Shown: positions 43,635 to 54,052, numbered from the stretch's first letter. The stretch: 64,000 nt of DNA from [Clostridium] fimetarium (GCF_900111235.1 NZ_FOJI01000004.1:217886-281885); one strand, 5' to 3'. Numbers and translations: made by a program. Notes: generated from the sequence alone by a model not told the origin.

Positions 43635-44489
43635 ATGAAATATTTATTAGAAGTCGATGGATTAAGCAAAACCTTCAAAGGGAAAAAGGTTTTAGAAAAT
43701 GTCAGCTTTCGAATTTTTGAAGGATGTGTAACCGGATTTATAGGCGTTAATGGAGCAGGAAAAACTACGACAATTAAGTCAATTCTAGGGCTTAACTTTC
43801 CAGACGCAGGAGAAATTAAAATATTTGGAAAGTGTTTAAAAGAGAATGAAAAGGAAATTAAGGATAGAATTGGTATTGTTTTTGATAATGGGAATTTATA
43901 TGAAGATCTATCTATAGAAGAGATGAAAAAAATTATTGCACCAGCATATAGCAGGTGGGATGAAAATGTATTTCGTTCTTATCTTGAACGATTTAATTTG
44001 GATAAAAAGCAGAAGATAAAGACATTATCGAAGGGTATGAAAATGAAATGTGCTTTGGCGCTGGCACTTTCGCATCATGCAGATTTGCTAATTATGGATG
44101 AACCAACTTCAGGGCTTGACCCGAAAATCAGGAAGCAATTATTGGAAATTATTAAGGAATTTATTTCAGAAGATGGAAAATCTGCATTCTTTTCTACTCA
44201 CATAACAAATGATCTAGAGAAAACTGCAGACCAGATTATTATGTTGGATCAAGGGAAAATTTTAATTGATGAGGATAAGGATGTGTTATTGGAAAAGCAT
44301 GCGCTTGTTAAGGGAGATAAAAGTTTGCTAACGAGGGATTGTAGAAAATTGTTTGTTAGCTTGGAAGAAAAGGGATTTGGTTTTGAGGGGCTTACAAATA
44401 ATAGGGCAGCAGTAAGAAACAGTATGAAGGATATCATAATGGAAAAACCATTAATTGAGGATATTATGATTGCTTATGCAGGCAGATGA
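43635..44489 (+). CDS. ABC transporter ATP-binding protein
   Basis: The 284-residue ATPase has Walker A GVNGAGKTT, signature LSKGMKMK, Walker B LIMDEPTSGLDP and STHIT. It resembles the ATPase at 29500 but clearly diverged. Three bases separate it from the regulator gene. Confidence 0.95.
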   Translation: MKYLLEVDGLSKTFKGKKVLENVSFRIFEGCVTGFIGVNGAGKTTTIKSILGLNFPDAGEIKIFGKCLKENEKEIKDRIGIVFDNGNLYEDLSIEEMKKIIAPAYSRWDENVFRSYLERFNLDKKQKIKTLSKGMKMKCALALALSHHADLLIMDEPTSGLDPKIRKQLLEIIKEFISEDGKSAFFSTHITNDLEKTADQIIMLDQGKILIDEDKDVLLEKHALVKGDKSLLTRDCRKLFVSLEEKGFGFEGLTNNRAAVRNSMKDIIMEKPLIEDIMIAYAGR

Positions 44490-44503
44490 GGAGGAATGAT
44501 AAT

Positions 44504-45145
44504 ATGATTGAAGCATTAATATATAAAGATATAAAGTTGCTGTTTAAGGATAATACACTACTATTAGTAGGACAATTTTTATTAGTCTTGATTATTATTT
44601 CTGCGAATTTAGGAATCGCTGGTTATTCGCTGTTGTCAGTAGGAATCTGTTGGACATTTCTTATGAATGTGTCTTCAAAAGAAAAAGCGGCGAAAGGAAA
44701 TATACTGTTATTATCTACACCATATCGAAAGCAACAGCTTATAATGGCAAAATATCTAACCGCATATTTGTTATATATAAGTACTACGTTATTTTATTTT
44801 GCAATGTCCGAAATATTTAGAATGATTCATGTGGAATTATTTCCTCAAATTTCATGTGATGTTTTCTTTATTACGTTGCTGAGTGTTTCACTTTTTGTAG
44901 GAATTACATTGCCAATGTATTTAAAACTCGATGATTCTATAATAAAAATAGTTTCATCAATTATGATTTTAGGTACATTTATTATTGGATATGTAGTTTT
45001 AAAACAGTTAAGTGCTCAAGCGATTTTAGAATTAATGAATTGGACAAATAAGTATTTGGGTCTGTTAAGCATAAGTATTAGCATTTTAGCTGTCATAGTA
45101 TCTTATATTATTTCATTTACATTAATGAGTAAGACAGAATATTGA
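44504..45145 (+). CDS. ABC-2 type permease subunit
   Basis: The 213-residue protein has six predicted membrane spans and a cytoplasmic loop with STPYRKQQLIMAKYL, typical of ABC-2 exporters of this class. GGAGG nine bases upstream supports ATG 44504; an ATG at 44486 overlaps the previous stop. Confidence 0.85.
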   Translation: MIEALIYKDIKLLFKDNTLLLVGQFLLVLIIISANLGIAGYSLLSVGICWTFLMNVSSKEKAAKGNILLLSTPYRKQQLIMAKYLTAYLLYISTTLFYFAMSEIFRMIHVELFPQISCDVFFITLLSVSLFVGITLPMYLKLDDSIIKIVSSIMILGTFIIGYVVLKQLSAQAILELMNWTNKYLGLLSISISILAVIVSYIISFTLMSKTEY

Positions 45146-45159
45146 AGGGTGGGATAATC

Positions 45160-45798
45160 ATGTTACATTTATTAAAAAAGGATTTTATCCTTTTAAAATG
45201 GCGGTTAATATCATGTTTTTTTGTCTGTATTTTTTTTATGGTGATAGTAATGATTAAGTGGGATTTTTTAGAAATGGCTTCCGTAATTGTGACAACATCG
45301 TTTTTTTGCTATTTTTGTTTAACTTCGTTATTTGAAAAGGTAGAAAAAAATGCGGGAGATGAACTCCTTATTGCACTTCCGTATAAAAGAAATGAAATCG
45401 TATATGGTAAGTTTTTATCACCATTGATTTGGGTAAGTATGTATTATATCATTGCGATTATTATCTATATCATTATAAAAATAATGAATGACGGTACGAT
45501 ATCGTTTATAGGTACTGGAATTGGAATAATAATTTGTTCTACATGTATTTCAGTGATTACACCTATTTTTGTGAAATATGATTATGTGAAGGCAACCAAT
45601 TTTTGTATGATGTTTGTGTTGGCAATAGGGGTGGTATATGTTTTAGTATTAAAATTTAGCAAGAATCTGGATTGGATTCTTAAAGTAATATCAAATTACA
45701 GTATTTCTAACGATATTATTTTAAGCACGGTTGGAGTGGTTTTTTTAGCATTATCTGTTGTTATCACAAAGCAGATATATTTAAAAAAAGAATTCTAG
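45160..45798 (+). CDS. ABC-2 type permease subunit
   Basis: The 212-residue protein has about six membrane spans and the loop ALPYKRNEIVYGKFLSP, a counterpart of the loop in the preceding subunit, so the pair probably forms a heterodimer driven by the ATPase at 43635. AAGGGTGGG precedes ATG 45160. Confidence 0.85.
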   Translation: MLHLLKKDFILLKWRLISCFFVCIFFMVIVMIKWDFLEMASVIVTTSFFCYFCLTSLFEKVEKNAGDELLIALPYKRNEIVYGKFLSPLIWVSMYYIIAIIIYIIIKIMNDGTISFIGTGIGIIICSTCISVITPIFVKYDYVKATNFCMMFVLAIGVVYVLVLKFSKNLDWILKVISNYSISNDIILSTVGVVFLALSVVITKQIYLKKEF

Positions 45799-45849
45799 GT
45801 CTTATGGTGGATTGATATTGGCTTTATTGTGAATATAAGAGTTAAAGAT

Positions 45850-45886
45850 AAAGCCAGCAAATTGAAGTTTGCTGGCTTTGTTTATT
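45850..45886 (+). terminator. Terminator of the second YtrA/ABC operon
   Basis: AAAGCCAGCAAA and TTTGCTGGCTTT form a perfect 12-bp stem with loop TTGAAG, followed by GTTTATTAT. Confidence 0.85.
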
Positions 45887-46062
45887 ATATCTTTCAATTG
45901 AAATTATATAGGATTGCATTTCATATACCCTTTACAGAAGTTTTACTGGTGTATGATAGTAGATGTTATTTCATCTCTATATAATTTACTTATTAGATTA
46001 GATAATGGTCTATTTATACGGAACTGATATCTTATGTGAAAAATTGGAGGAATAGAAGAATT

Positions 46063-49000
46063 ATGAAAAAAAAGTTTAGTCAAAGAGTTATATCGCTTGG
46101 GTTTTGTGCAATTCTGGCAATGTCATCAATTGTTTACTCACCAAAAAATATTATTGCAGATGAGATAACTAGTAGTGTAACGAATCAAGCATTGGCTCAG
46201 GGTATAACACAGGCACCGGGTAATAATATATGGATTACTGAACTTTATCCAAATGATGTGGACCGTAGTGCCACTTATGTAAGTAAAAGTGATTTAATGG
46301 AATTTGTAGAGATAACCAATACGGGTGATGTTGACCTTGATTTTAATAATGGATATGGACTTTACTATGAATATCCTTCAGGAACATCTACCGTCATGAA
46401 AGAACTTACAGTTACAGATGTTTTGGGAAATGCAGCTGTGACTATAAAAGCAGGAGAGACCGTTGTAATATGGAGTAAAAGAAGTGATATAGCTACTGGA
46501 CCAACGGAGTCTCAATTCAGAGCTGCTATGAATATAGCCGCAGATGTGCAAGTATTAATATGCAGTGGTCAAAATGGATTTGCAGAAGATGATAGAGGTT
46601 TTGCTATAAAAACAGATGCTGGAAATATAGTTTCGTATTTTCATTATACAACTGCGATAGATACAGCGGATGGACTTGCAGTGAATTTAGAAATTCCTGA
46701 TTTTGGTTATGAAATGCTACCATTTGAGCAGTTGAAGCCGACATCGGCAGGAATTGCATATTATTCACAATTAAATGGTAGAGGAAATATCACAATACCA
46801 GCAGATACTACTCCAAATGGTTTATATATCACTGAAATTCGACCAAATGATAGCAACAGAGATGCGAAGTTTGGAAGTGGTGTTAATGATGTTATGGAAT
46901 GTCTGGAACTGACAAATACAACAGATAAGGACATTGATTTAAATAAAGAATATGAGTTATATTTTGTTGTAAAAGAAACTAGTAAAAAGAAGCTTCCGTT
47001 ATATAAAACAGATCGTACATCAACCGAATGTATAATACCGGCTGGAGGTACAGCAGTTATCTGGTGTGACAGACAGGACTCTTTAGTTAAGGGTACAGAT
47101 TATAATAACTGGCCAACAGAGGAAGAATTCAGAGGAGCTTATGCTATTCCAGATTCTTCACCAGTATTTGTATTTACAAATCAAAATGGATTAACGAATA
47201 CGCAGAGAGGTTTTGAATTAAGAAAGATAAATAATGATAAAACAACAACAATCGTGTCAAATTATTTTTGGGATGGTGTAAGTGATGTGATAGATAACAA
47301 GAGTGTACAGCTAGGGGTTAATCCTGAAGGTCCTGAAATGCTTGTATATTCTCGCTCTGTGGCTTCTACCATGGGAATAGTTGTAGAAGACCAGTTAAAA
47401 TATGCGGCAGATGATAAATCGTTTCCGGAGTTGAATTTGTTGGATGATTCTAATACAGTTAATCAGGGAGATTTCTTCCGTATACCATATTACTATGCAG
47501 GCACAGAGGCTATGCCCGTTAAATCAATAGAATTATATTATAAGACTTCTCAGATGAATAACTATGAGTGCGTAAAAACAACATCATTTGCAATATATAA
47601 TAAATATTATGCGTTTATACCTTCTGATATAGTTTTAAATGCAGAGTATGTAGACTATTATGTAAAAGCAAATAATGCATATCATTCAACTATGACAGAA
47701 GTCCATAGAATATCAATGAATAAGGTGAATAATGCGGAGGGTCTTAGAGTAAACATAGATGGAAAAACCGCGGCAGATACAAATTCTGTATCAGGAATTA
47801 TAAATATTACAGCTAAAAACTTCGCAGATGCAACCCCAAATATTTCTGCAAATCTAGATGGAAATGAGCTTACAACAACGCATTCGCTTGAAAAGGGAGC
47901 ATTTTATACATTTAGCTATGCGGGGATTGACTCTTATTTTAAGAATGCACTTACTTGTGGAGATAAAATAATCAAACTTATGGCAAATTGTAGTGAGATA
48001 CCAACAAATTCGTCGATGGCAATTCTAGTAGATAGCTACAATTTTACATATAAAGAGGACGGCTCGGCAACAGTTGAACTTGCAATTCGGACTGGTACAT
48101 ATGGTTCAACATGGGAAAGTGATACGGCTGCAAACAACGATGATTTTTCTATCAATAGCATTGCATTATCATTAACGGATGGGACGATTATATATCCAAC
48201 AACATTTACAAATGAAAAGGGTGAAAGTCTTAATTATATGGGTTCCACCAAAATGGGAGATTCAACCGGATGCAATATTGCAGCTAAGGCTATTTTTGAT
48301 ATTCCCTTGGCTAAAGTTGACGCAACCGCTATGACAATTGATACCACAAAGCTTTCAGATGGTGTACATAATTTGGTGGTAAAGAGCGGTGATGTATCGA
48401 AAATAATATCAATAAATGTAGACAATTCCGTAAAAGTTATTGCAGAAGAAAAGGCGGTAGATTATAATGCAGCCATAAGTGTTGATGCAGTATCAACACA
48501 GGCAACAGCAGCAGTTTCAACAACGCAGGAAGCAGATACTGTATCTGTTTATGAGGCGAAAATGCTTGCAGATATGAATGTATATGAAGGATCGGGAGAT
48601 AGTACATATTCTGCGGTGGCAGAATCAGGAGACAAAAAGACTACATCAGATAATGGAGAATTACCTTATCAGATATATGAAATAGCAACAGATGGTGTTG
48701 AAACGGAATCAATTAGATTTGAAGTAAATGCGGTATCAGATTATGGCAGGGATGTTCAAGTTTATGCACTAAATGTAGAAAATAATAAATGGGAGCTGCT
48801 TGAATCTGAAAAACAAGATAATAAAATTACAGTAATATTTCCACTTGAAGACAAAATCATGGGGGGTAAGGTGAAAGTTCTTGTTCAGGCTAGAGGCGAT
48901 GAGTATACGCCTTATACCAATGAGGATACCAAAAAAACTGTAGCTGATAATTATAATTGGGATGGAACAACGGTTCCTGAACAATATGATTTCTCTTTGG

Positions 49001-50256
49001 CGTGGATTACTGATACACAGTATTACTCAGAACAGTATATGAGTAATTTTGACAGTATGACAGACTGGATTATTAATAAGCAAGCTGAGATGGGAATAGA
49101 GTATGTTATACATACAGGAGATATTGTTGATGAATTTAATGAGGAATATGAATTTGTAAATGCTTCAAACGAGTTGAAAAAATTCGAAGATGCCGGGATT
49201 CCATATGGTGTACTTGGTGGAAATCATGATGTTGCTCATGGTAATGAAAGATTTGAACTATATAATAAGTATTTTGGTAGTATACGTTATAAAGATATGT
49301 CATCTTATGGAGACTCATATAAAGATAACCTTGGACATTACGATCTTTTAACCATAGATGGACAAGAATTATTGTTTGTTTATATGAGCTGGGATATATA
49401 TACACCTGAGGTGGATTGGATGAATGATGTGCTTAAGAAATATCCAGATAGAAAAGCGGTAATCTGTATTCATGGAGGAATAAATGCAAATGCAGAACAA
49501 AGTTATTTCAGCAATCTACTTCTAGATAAGGTCTGTAAGGAAAATACCAATGTTTTGGCTATATTAAACGGACATTACCATGGTTCATCAATGAACTTTG
49601 TAGGATTTGATGATAATGGAGATGGAGTAAATGACCGTACTGTATATCAGATTTGTACAGATTATCAGAGTGCCCCAGAAGGCGGCCAGGGTTATATTAA
49701 AATGTTGTATTTTGACCTAGCAAATGACAAGATATATCTTAATTCATATTCACCGGTATTAGATGACATGAATTATTATGATACCCCGAAGTTAAGTGGT
49801 TATGATGCTGGAACAATTGCTAGTAACATTGATATTACAGAATTAAATGTAGATTTTGATCAGAATACAGTTAAGACACTTGCGGTTTCAGAGGTAAAAG
49901 CATCATTGCTTACAAATAACGTATTAGGATCAGAACAGGCGAATGGAAATACAATCGTGCAGCTTAAAATTGGCGAAAGTAAAATGAAAACAGTTTATGC
50001 TAAAGTATTAGATGCAGAAGGTAAAACTGTGGCGTATTCAGCATTGGCTATCTATTCAAAGGCATCCGACCAAGTTGTTAATGATACAGGAGGGAACGGT
50101 GAAATCAATCAATATTTGATTGCATCATCACTTCCATCAACTGGGGATAATAATAGTCTGTTGTTTATGTTTATACTGTTGTTTGGAAGTGGAATTATTT
50201 TGACTTTTGTGACTAAAAAAAATAAGTGGTGGATTCAGATAGAGAAAACGAAGTGA
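46063..50256 (+). CDS. Large surface metallophosphoesterase with lamin-tail domains
   Basis: The 1397-residue protein has a signal peptide (RVISLGFCAILAMSSIVYS) and two lamin-tail-like domains (about residues 54-220 with WITELYPND and 250-425 with YITEIRPND). A middle region of unclear fold follows, then a calcineurin-type phosphoesterase (about 976-1225: WITDTQYY, HTGDIVDE, GGNHDVAHG, NGHYHGSS). The end has LPSTGD (from about 1357), a membrane span and a lysine-rich tail, a classical sortase signal. GGAGG lies 12 bases before ATG 46063. No sortase gene is in the window. Confidence 0.93.
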   Translation: MKKKFSQRVISLGFCAILAMSSIVYSPKNIIADEITSSVTNQALAQGITQAPGNNIWITELYPNDVDRSATYVSKSDLMEFVEITNTGDVDLDFNNGYGLYYEYPSGTSTVMKELTVTDVLGNAAVTIKAGETVVIWSKRSDIATGPTESQFRAAMNIAADVQVLICSGQNGFAEDDRGFAIKTDAGNIVSYFHYTTAIDTADGLAVNLEIPDFGYEMLPFEQLKPTSAGIAYYSQLNGRGNITIPADTTPNGLYITEIRPNDSNRDAKFGSGVNDVMECLELTNTTDKDIDLNKEYELYFVVKETSKKKLPLYKTDRTSTECIIPAGGTAVIWCDRQDSLVKGTDYNNWPTEEEFRGAYAIPDSSPVFVFTNQNGLTNTQRGFELRKINNDKTTTIVSNYFWDGVSDVIDNKSVQLGVNPEGPEMLVYSRSVASTMGIVVEDQLKYAADDKSFPELNLLDDSNTVNQGDFFRIPYYYAGTEAMPVKSIELYYKTSQMNNYECVKTTSFAIYNKYYAFIPSDIVLNAEYVDYYVKANNAYHSTMTEVHRISMNKVNNAEGLRVNIDGKTAADTNSVSGIINITAKNFADATPNISANLDGNELTTTHSLEKGAFYTFSYAGIDSYFKNALTCGDKIIKLMANCSEIPTNSSMAILVDSYNFTYKEDGSATVELAIRTGTYGSTWESDTAANNDDFSINSIALSLTDGTIIYPTTFTNEKGESLNYMGSTKMGDSTGCNIAAKAIFDIPLAKVDATAMTIDTTKLSDGVHNLVVKSGDVSKIISINVDNSVKVIAEEKAVDYNAAISVDAVSTQATAAVSTTQEADTVSVYEAKMLADMNVYEGSGDSTYSAVAESGDKKTTSDNGELPYQIYEIATDGVETESIRFEVNAVSDYGRDVQVYALNVENNKWELLESEKQDNKITVIFPLEDKIMGGKVKVLVQARGDEYTPYTNEDTKKTVADNYNWDGTTVPEQYDFSLAWITDTQYYSEQYMSNFDSMTDWIINKQAEMGIEYVIHTGDIVDEFNEEYEFVNASNELKKFEDAGIPYGVLGGNHDVAHGNERFELYNKYFGSIRYKDMSSYGDSYKDNLGHYDLLTIDGQELLFVYMSWDIYTPEVDWMNDVLKKYPDRKAVICIHGGINANAEQSYFSNLLLDKVCKENTNVLAILNGHYHGSSMNFVGFDDNGDGVNDRTVYQICTDYQSAPEGGQGYIKMLYFDLANDKIYLNSYSPVLDDMNYYDTPKLSGYDAGTIASNIDITELNVDFDQNTVKTLAVSEVKASLLTNNVLGSEQANGNTIVQLKIGESKMKTVYAKVLDAEGKTVAYSALAIYSKASDQVVNDTGGNGEINQYLIASSLPSTGDNNSLLFMFILLFGSGIILTFVTKKNKWWIQIEKTK

Positions 50257-50369
50257 ATACAAAATATATTGTAAAAAAGCAAAGCGATTTTGTAGATAAG
50301 TAATGTTGTCCTGTCCGTAATTTTAGTATAATACTATTATATTGAAATTGAGAAGAAGAGGGGACAATT

Positions 50370-51215
50370 ATGAGACGAAAAACAATATTTACAAGGATCG
50401 TTCAAATATTATTTATGGTCGCTATAGTAGGTATGGTGGTAGCATGTTCCAAAAACACTAGTAGTGATAATGCGTTAGGCAACGACGTTGCTACAAAGGC
50501 AGGAGCTGGTGAGAATACGTCAGTCGACGAAGCTTCTACAGTCGCACAAGATACAACAGGATTACTAAGTATAAAATATGTAGGAAATTCATGCTTTTAT
50601 ATCAAATTTGCTGATGGAACGAGGTTAGTGACAGATCCGTATGGTACCAGTTATGGGTCAATATTTGGAAAATTTCCTCAAATGGAAGCAGATGTTATGA
50701 CGATATCTCATGAACATGAGGATCATATACTTGGAATAAAAGATGTTACTGGAAAGCCCAAGATATTACGTCTGGACAAATTAAGTACGCCGGTAACTAT
50801 TGGAGATGTGGAAATAACAGGATATGACTCTAAACATGTAGCGGATTTGGGAAGTAATACAATTTTTGTATACAAAGAAAATGGCCTTACAGTAGTAAAT
50901 ATGGGTGAAACAGATAATATAGATAGTCCAGAGGCGCTGCAAGCGATTAAGGATGCAGATGTTATTTTAGCCTATGCAGGTGAATATGGTACCGTTAAAA
51001 ATAAAGATAGTTTTATTACCTTGTTTAATCTTAAGATCAAAGCGATTATTCCAGAACATTATAGTAATAAGGCTGAGTCTATATTTTATAAGGAACCTAC
51101 CATCGATACAATTTTAACTGAAATTCCAGCAGGAACGAAAGTAACGAAAACAAGTGAATTCATTGTAAAAAAAGATTTGGAAAAGCAATTTGTTGCATTA
51201 AGCCAAATGAAATAA
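50370..51215 (+). CDS. Metallo-beta-lactamase-fold lipoprotein, UlaG-like
   Basis: A signal peptide ends in lipobox MVVAC (cysteine near residue 26), so the protein is anchored outside the membrane. A Thr/Ser-rich linker leads to an MBL domain with the metal motif SHEHEDH, the strand GNSCFYIKFADGTRLVTDPY, and later NMGETDN and PEHYSNK. The fold is that of UlaG-like hydrolases (MBL-fold). The substrate is unknown. AAGAGGGG precedes the ATG. Confidence 0.88.
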   Translation: MRRKTIFTRIVQILFMVAIVGMVVACSKNTSSDNALGNDVATKAGAGENTSVDEASTVAQDTTGLLSIKYVGNSCFYIKFADGTRLVTDPYGTSYGSIFGKFPQMEADVMTISHEHEDHILGIKDVTGKPKILRLDKLSTPVTIGDVEITGYDSKHVADLGSNTIFVYKENGLTVVNMGETDNIDSPEALQAIKDADVILAYAGEYGTVKNKDSFITLFNLKIKAIIPEHYSNKAESIFYKEPTIDTILTEIPAGTKVTKTSEFIVKKDLEKQFVALSQMK

Positions 51216-51237
51216 TAGTGAACATCTAGATAAAGAA

Positions 51238-51278
51238 AAGTCTATGCCAATGTTTATATTGGTGTAGGCTTCTTTTTT
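51238..51278 (+). terminator. Terminator after the MBL lipoprotein gene
   Basis: AAGTCTATGCCAAT pairs with ATTGGTGTAGGCTT through three wobble pairs, loop GTTTAT, followed by CTTTTTT. Confidence 0.85.
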
Positions 51279-51359
51279 GTTTTTGATTTATAAAATGTAT
51301 TATGTAATCGATATACAGTTGTGATATACTTATAAAATATCAGGGGGGCATCTGAGGTT

Positions 51360-52271
51360 ATGGAAAATAAAAATTTTAGCTGGATGGTACGAGGTGATTA
51401 TATACATCTTCTTTATTACAGCTCGCTAAATGTGTTAGAAGAAAATGTAGAATATGATTGCTTTCGACTACTTTTAATTGAGGAAGGTTTTGGCACGATG
51501 TGCGTCAGCAATCACGATGTGCATTTTTCTAAGCATGCGCTTTTTTGTATCAATGAAAAAGATACGATTCAATTTAAAAATTGTAAAGATGTAAAAGTTA
51601 AGAGTATATATTTTGTTCCTGGTTTTATTAATGATATCTTAAATTATGTTAATATTAGAGGGGATAACAATGGATTTTCAAATGCAACCGTTCAAGATTG
51701 TTACCTTCTTTTATCCTTTATATATCGAGATGATAATTGTTTTATAGGACAGTATCAATTAGAAGAAGATGTATTTCTAAAAGTGTCTCGACTATTTGAA
51801 TTTATTAATAGGGAGCTGTTAGAAGAAAGAGATATGTATTGGCCTTGTCGTTCGCGTTCGTATTTATTAGAATTACTTGTATTAATTACTAGACTTTATG
51901 ATTCCAATAAAAATTTAATCGGAAGTGAATTGAATCAGATACCAGAAAACATCTCAGGTGTAATTAATTATTTAAATAATAACTATAAAGAAAAAATCAC
52001 GTTGCAACAGCTTGCTACTTTATTCACGACAAATAGGACAACATTAAATGATCAATTTAATAAAGTGACAAATCTTTCGGTTAATGAGTATTTAATAACA
52101 ATGCGGATTGATTTAGCTACGACAATGCTAAGAGATTCGTTGATTCCGATATCTGAAATTATATGCCGTGTTGGTTTTACGAATAATTCGCATTTCTGGA
52201 GAACTTTTAAAAAATATACTTCATATTCGCCTAGTGAGTATAGAGAAAAGTATTGTTGGATAAAGGATTAA
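51360..52271 (+). CDS. AraC family transcriptional regulator
   Basis: The 303-residue protein has an N-terminal sensor domain of cupin type (about residues 10-120, weakly conserved) and a C-terminal AraC domain: ITLQQLATLFTTNRTTLNDQ as first HTH and ISEIICRVGFTNNSHFWRTF with YTSYSPSEYR as second. GGGGGG-rich sequence lies before the ATG. Its targets may be the PH-like and acyltransferase genes that follow. Confidence 0.92.
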   Translation: MENKNFSWMVRGDYIHLLYYSSLNVLEENVEYDCFRLLLIEEGFGTMCVSNHDVHFSKHALFCINEKDTIQFKNCKDVKVKSIYFVPGFINDILNYVNIRGDNNGFSNATVQDCYLLLSFIYRDDNCFIGQYQLEEDVFLKVSRLFEFINRELLEERDMYWPCRSRSYLLELLVLITRLYDSNKNLIGSELNQIPENISGVINYLNNNYKEKITLQQLATLFTTNRTTLNDQFNKVTNLSVNEYLITMRIDLATTMLRDSLIPISEIICRVGFTNNSHFWRTFKKYTSYSPSEYREKYCWIKD

Positions 52272-52328
52272 TGCCTGGGTAGTTAAGCCACTACTGGATT
52301 TAAAATTTGAATTACAAATGGAGAAAAA

Positions 52329-52814
52329 ATGAAAACATTAAATGAAAAAGATAAAAATGAATTATTAGGACAAGCATTAAAAGAAGGCGAGTCATACGAA
52401 GCAAAAGTATGGGGTTGCCTGATGGCAGATACAAAGACATTAATGTCGTTTGCTGCAGTTGGTGGAAGCCTAGCAGGGGCAATGGGAGCTTTGACAAATC
52501 AATATTGCTATGTGGGAATGACAAATTCAAAATTTGTATTTTATGTAATGGAAACCTTTGATTGTTATAAAGTTAAAGGTGCGTTTGAAGTTCCATTTGC
52601 GCAGATAGAGAAGGTGAAAGTAAAGAAAAGTTTGTTACCAGGACGACATGTAATAAAAATTTATGTTTCTAAGCAATGCTTGAAGCTTTCACTAGCTACG
52701 AATACAATCGGAACTGATATACAAAATCAAAAAGAAGGAATTGCGATGATTTTGGAAGAAATAAAGAAGAATATTAATGAAAAAGGAGAAGTTAAACGAC
52801 ATGGAATTAACTAA
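52329..52814 (+). CDS. PH-like domain protein of unknown function
   Basis: The 161-residue protein has a short hydrophobic glycine-rich segment (AAVGGSLAGAMGAL, about residues 38-51) and a beta-rich core with YVGMTNSKFVFYVM and FEVPFAQIEKVKVKKSLLPG, the strand pattern of bacterial PH domains. No catalytic motif is seen. Its end overlaps the acyltransferase start by 14 bases, so the two are cotranslated. Confidence 0.6.
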   Translation: MKTLNEKDKNELLGQALKEGESYEAKVWGCLMADTKTLMSFAAVGGSLAGAMGALTNQYCYVGMTNSKFVFYVMETFDCYKVKGAFEVPFAQIEKVKVKKSLLPGRHVIKIYVSKQCLKLSLATNTIGTDIQNQKEGIAMILEEIKKNINEKGEVKRHGIN

Positions 52815-53934
52815 AAATGCCAACATTCAAACAGTCAATTATCAATTTAAGATATTATATGCTTTTGGAATTATTTTTATTGTTGCTGGACATACAAATT
52901 ATAATGGAGGAATAGCATTTCTAGATAATTGGTTTATACCATATGCCTTCCACGTAGGATTATTTGCATTTGCATCAGGATATTTCTATAAAAGAACGCA
53001 TCAAAGTAACATAATGGTTTACATAAAAAAGAAATTTACACATTTGATTATACCTTTATTTATATGGAATATTTTTTATGGAGTGCTTGTATATGCCTTG
53101 AGATTTAAGGGATTTACAATTGGTGGAGATTTTACGATTGAGAATCTACTATTGACTCCAATTACGACCGGACATCAATTTGCTTATAATCTAGCTGGAT
53201 GGTTTGTAATACCATTATTTATAATAGAAGTTTGTAATATTGTTTTTAGAAAAATATTAGAAAAATTGAAAATGGAAAATGAGTTTTTGATTTTTGCATT
53301 ATACTTGATTGCGGGGTTGTGTGGGGCATGGCTTTCAATGAATGGATATAACTCGGGTTGGTTACTTGTATTAGCAAGAACGCTATATCTTTTGCCTTTT
53401 TTTGCGTTAGGTTTGCTATATCATTCAAAACTTGAAAAAATTGATAAGATACCCAATATCATCTATTTTGCGATTGTCTTTATACTTCAATTGGGCGTTA
53501 TAACAAAATATGGTGGAACTGTCACTTATTCGGCTAGTTGGTGCAATGATTTTGATAATATCTATATGCCATTTGTAGTAGGAATATTAGGAATCGCATT
53601 TTGGTTACGAGTTTCGCGCATTTTAGTACCGGTGTTAAAAGATAGTAAATGTATGAATTATATAGCGAATAATACATTTTCGATTATGATACATCAATTT
53701 TTGGGGTTTATGTTTGTAAAGTTTTTGTTCTCGTTAGGATATAAATATTTTTCTTTGTTTCCAAACTTTGATTGGATAGAATATAAAACAAATATATTTT
53801 ATTTTTACTTGCCGCAAGGAATTGTACAGTATACCATATTGTATTTGATAGCTGGAATAATGATACCATTAGTGATTGCATATATCGTTGGATTTGTTAA
53901 GAAGCAATTGAAAAATAAGTTGAAAAAGAACTAA
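52801..53934 (+). CDS. Acyltransferase 3 family membrane protein
   Basis: The 377-residue protein has about ten predicted membrane spans and the family opening FKILYAFGIIFIVAGHTNYN, with the catalytic-type histidine in AGH, and YAFHVGLFAFASGYFYKR. Members O-acetylate cell-surface sugars. GGAG before ATG 52801 supports this start rather than the upstream ATG at 52777. Confidence 0.9.
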   Translation: MELTKNANIQTVNYQFKILYAFGIIFIVAGHTNYNGGIAFLDNWFIPYAFHVGLFAFASGYFYKRTHQSNIMVYIKKKFTHLIIPLFIWNIFYGVLVYALRFKGFTIGGDFTIENLLLTPITTGHQFAYNLAGWFVIPLFIIEVCNIVFRKILEKLKMENEFLIFALYLIAGLCGAWLSMNGYNSGWLLVLARTLYLLPFFALGLLYHSKLEKIDKIPNIIYFAIVFILQLGVITKYGGTVTYSASWCNDFDNIYMPFVVGILGIAFWLRVSRILVPVLKDSKCMNYIANNTFSIMIHQFLGFMFVKFLFSLGYKYFSLFPNFDWIEYKTNIFYFYLPQGIVQYTILYLIAGIMIPLVIAYIVGFVKKQLKNKLKKN

Positions 53935-54007
53935 TGCCGATTTTGCAGATAGAATGATTGTAATATCAAATGGCGTTGTAAAGTAATAATATGTTAAATC
54001 GTGACGT

Positions 54008-54052
54008 AAAAAGCTTGGAAATCCGCGTGAATAGTGGATTCCCAAGCTTTTT
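54008..54052. terminator. Terminator after the acyltransferase gene
   Basis: AAAAAGCTTGG with AATCC pairs with GGATT and CCAAGCTTTTT (a one-base bulge), with an 11-base loop. A-run and T-run flank both sides. Confidence 0.88.
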
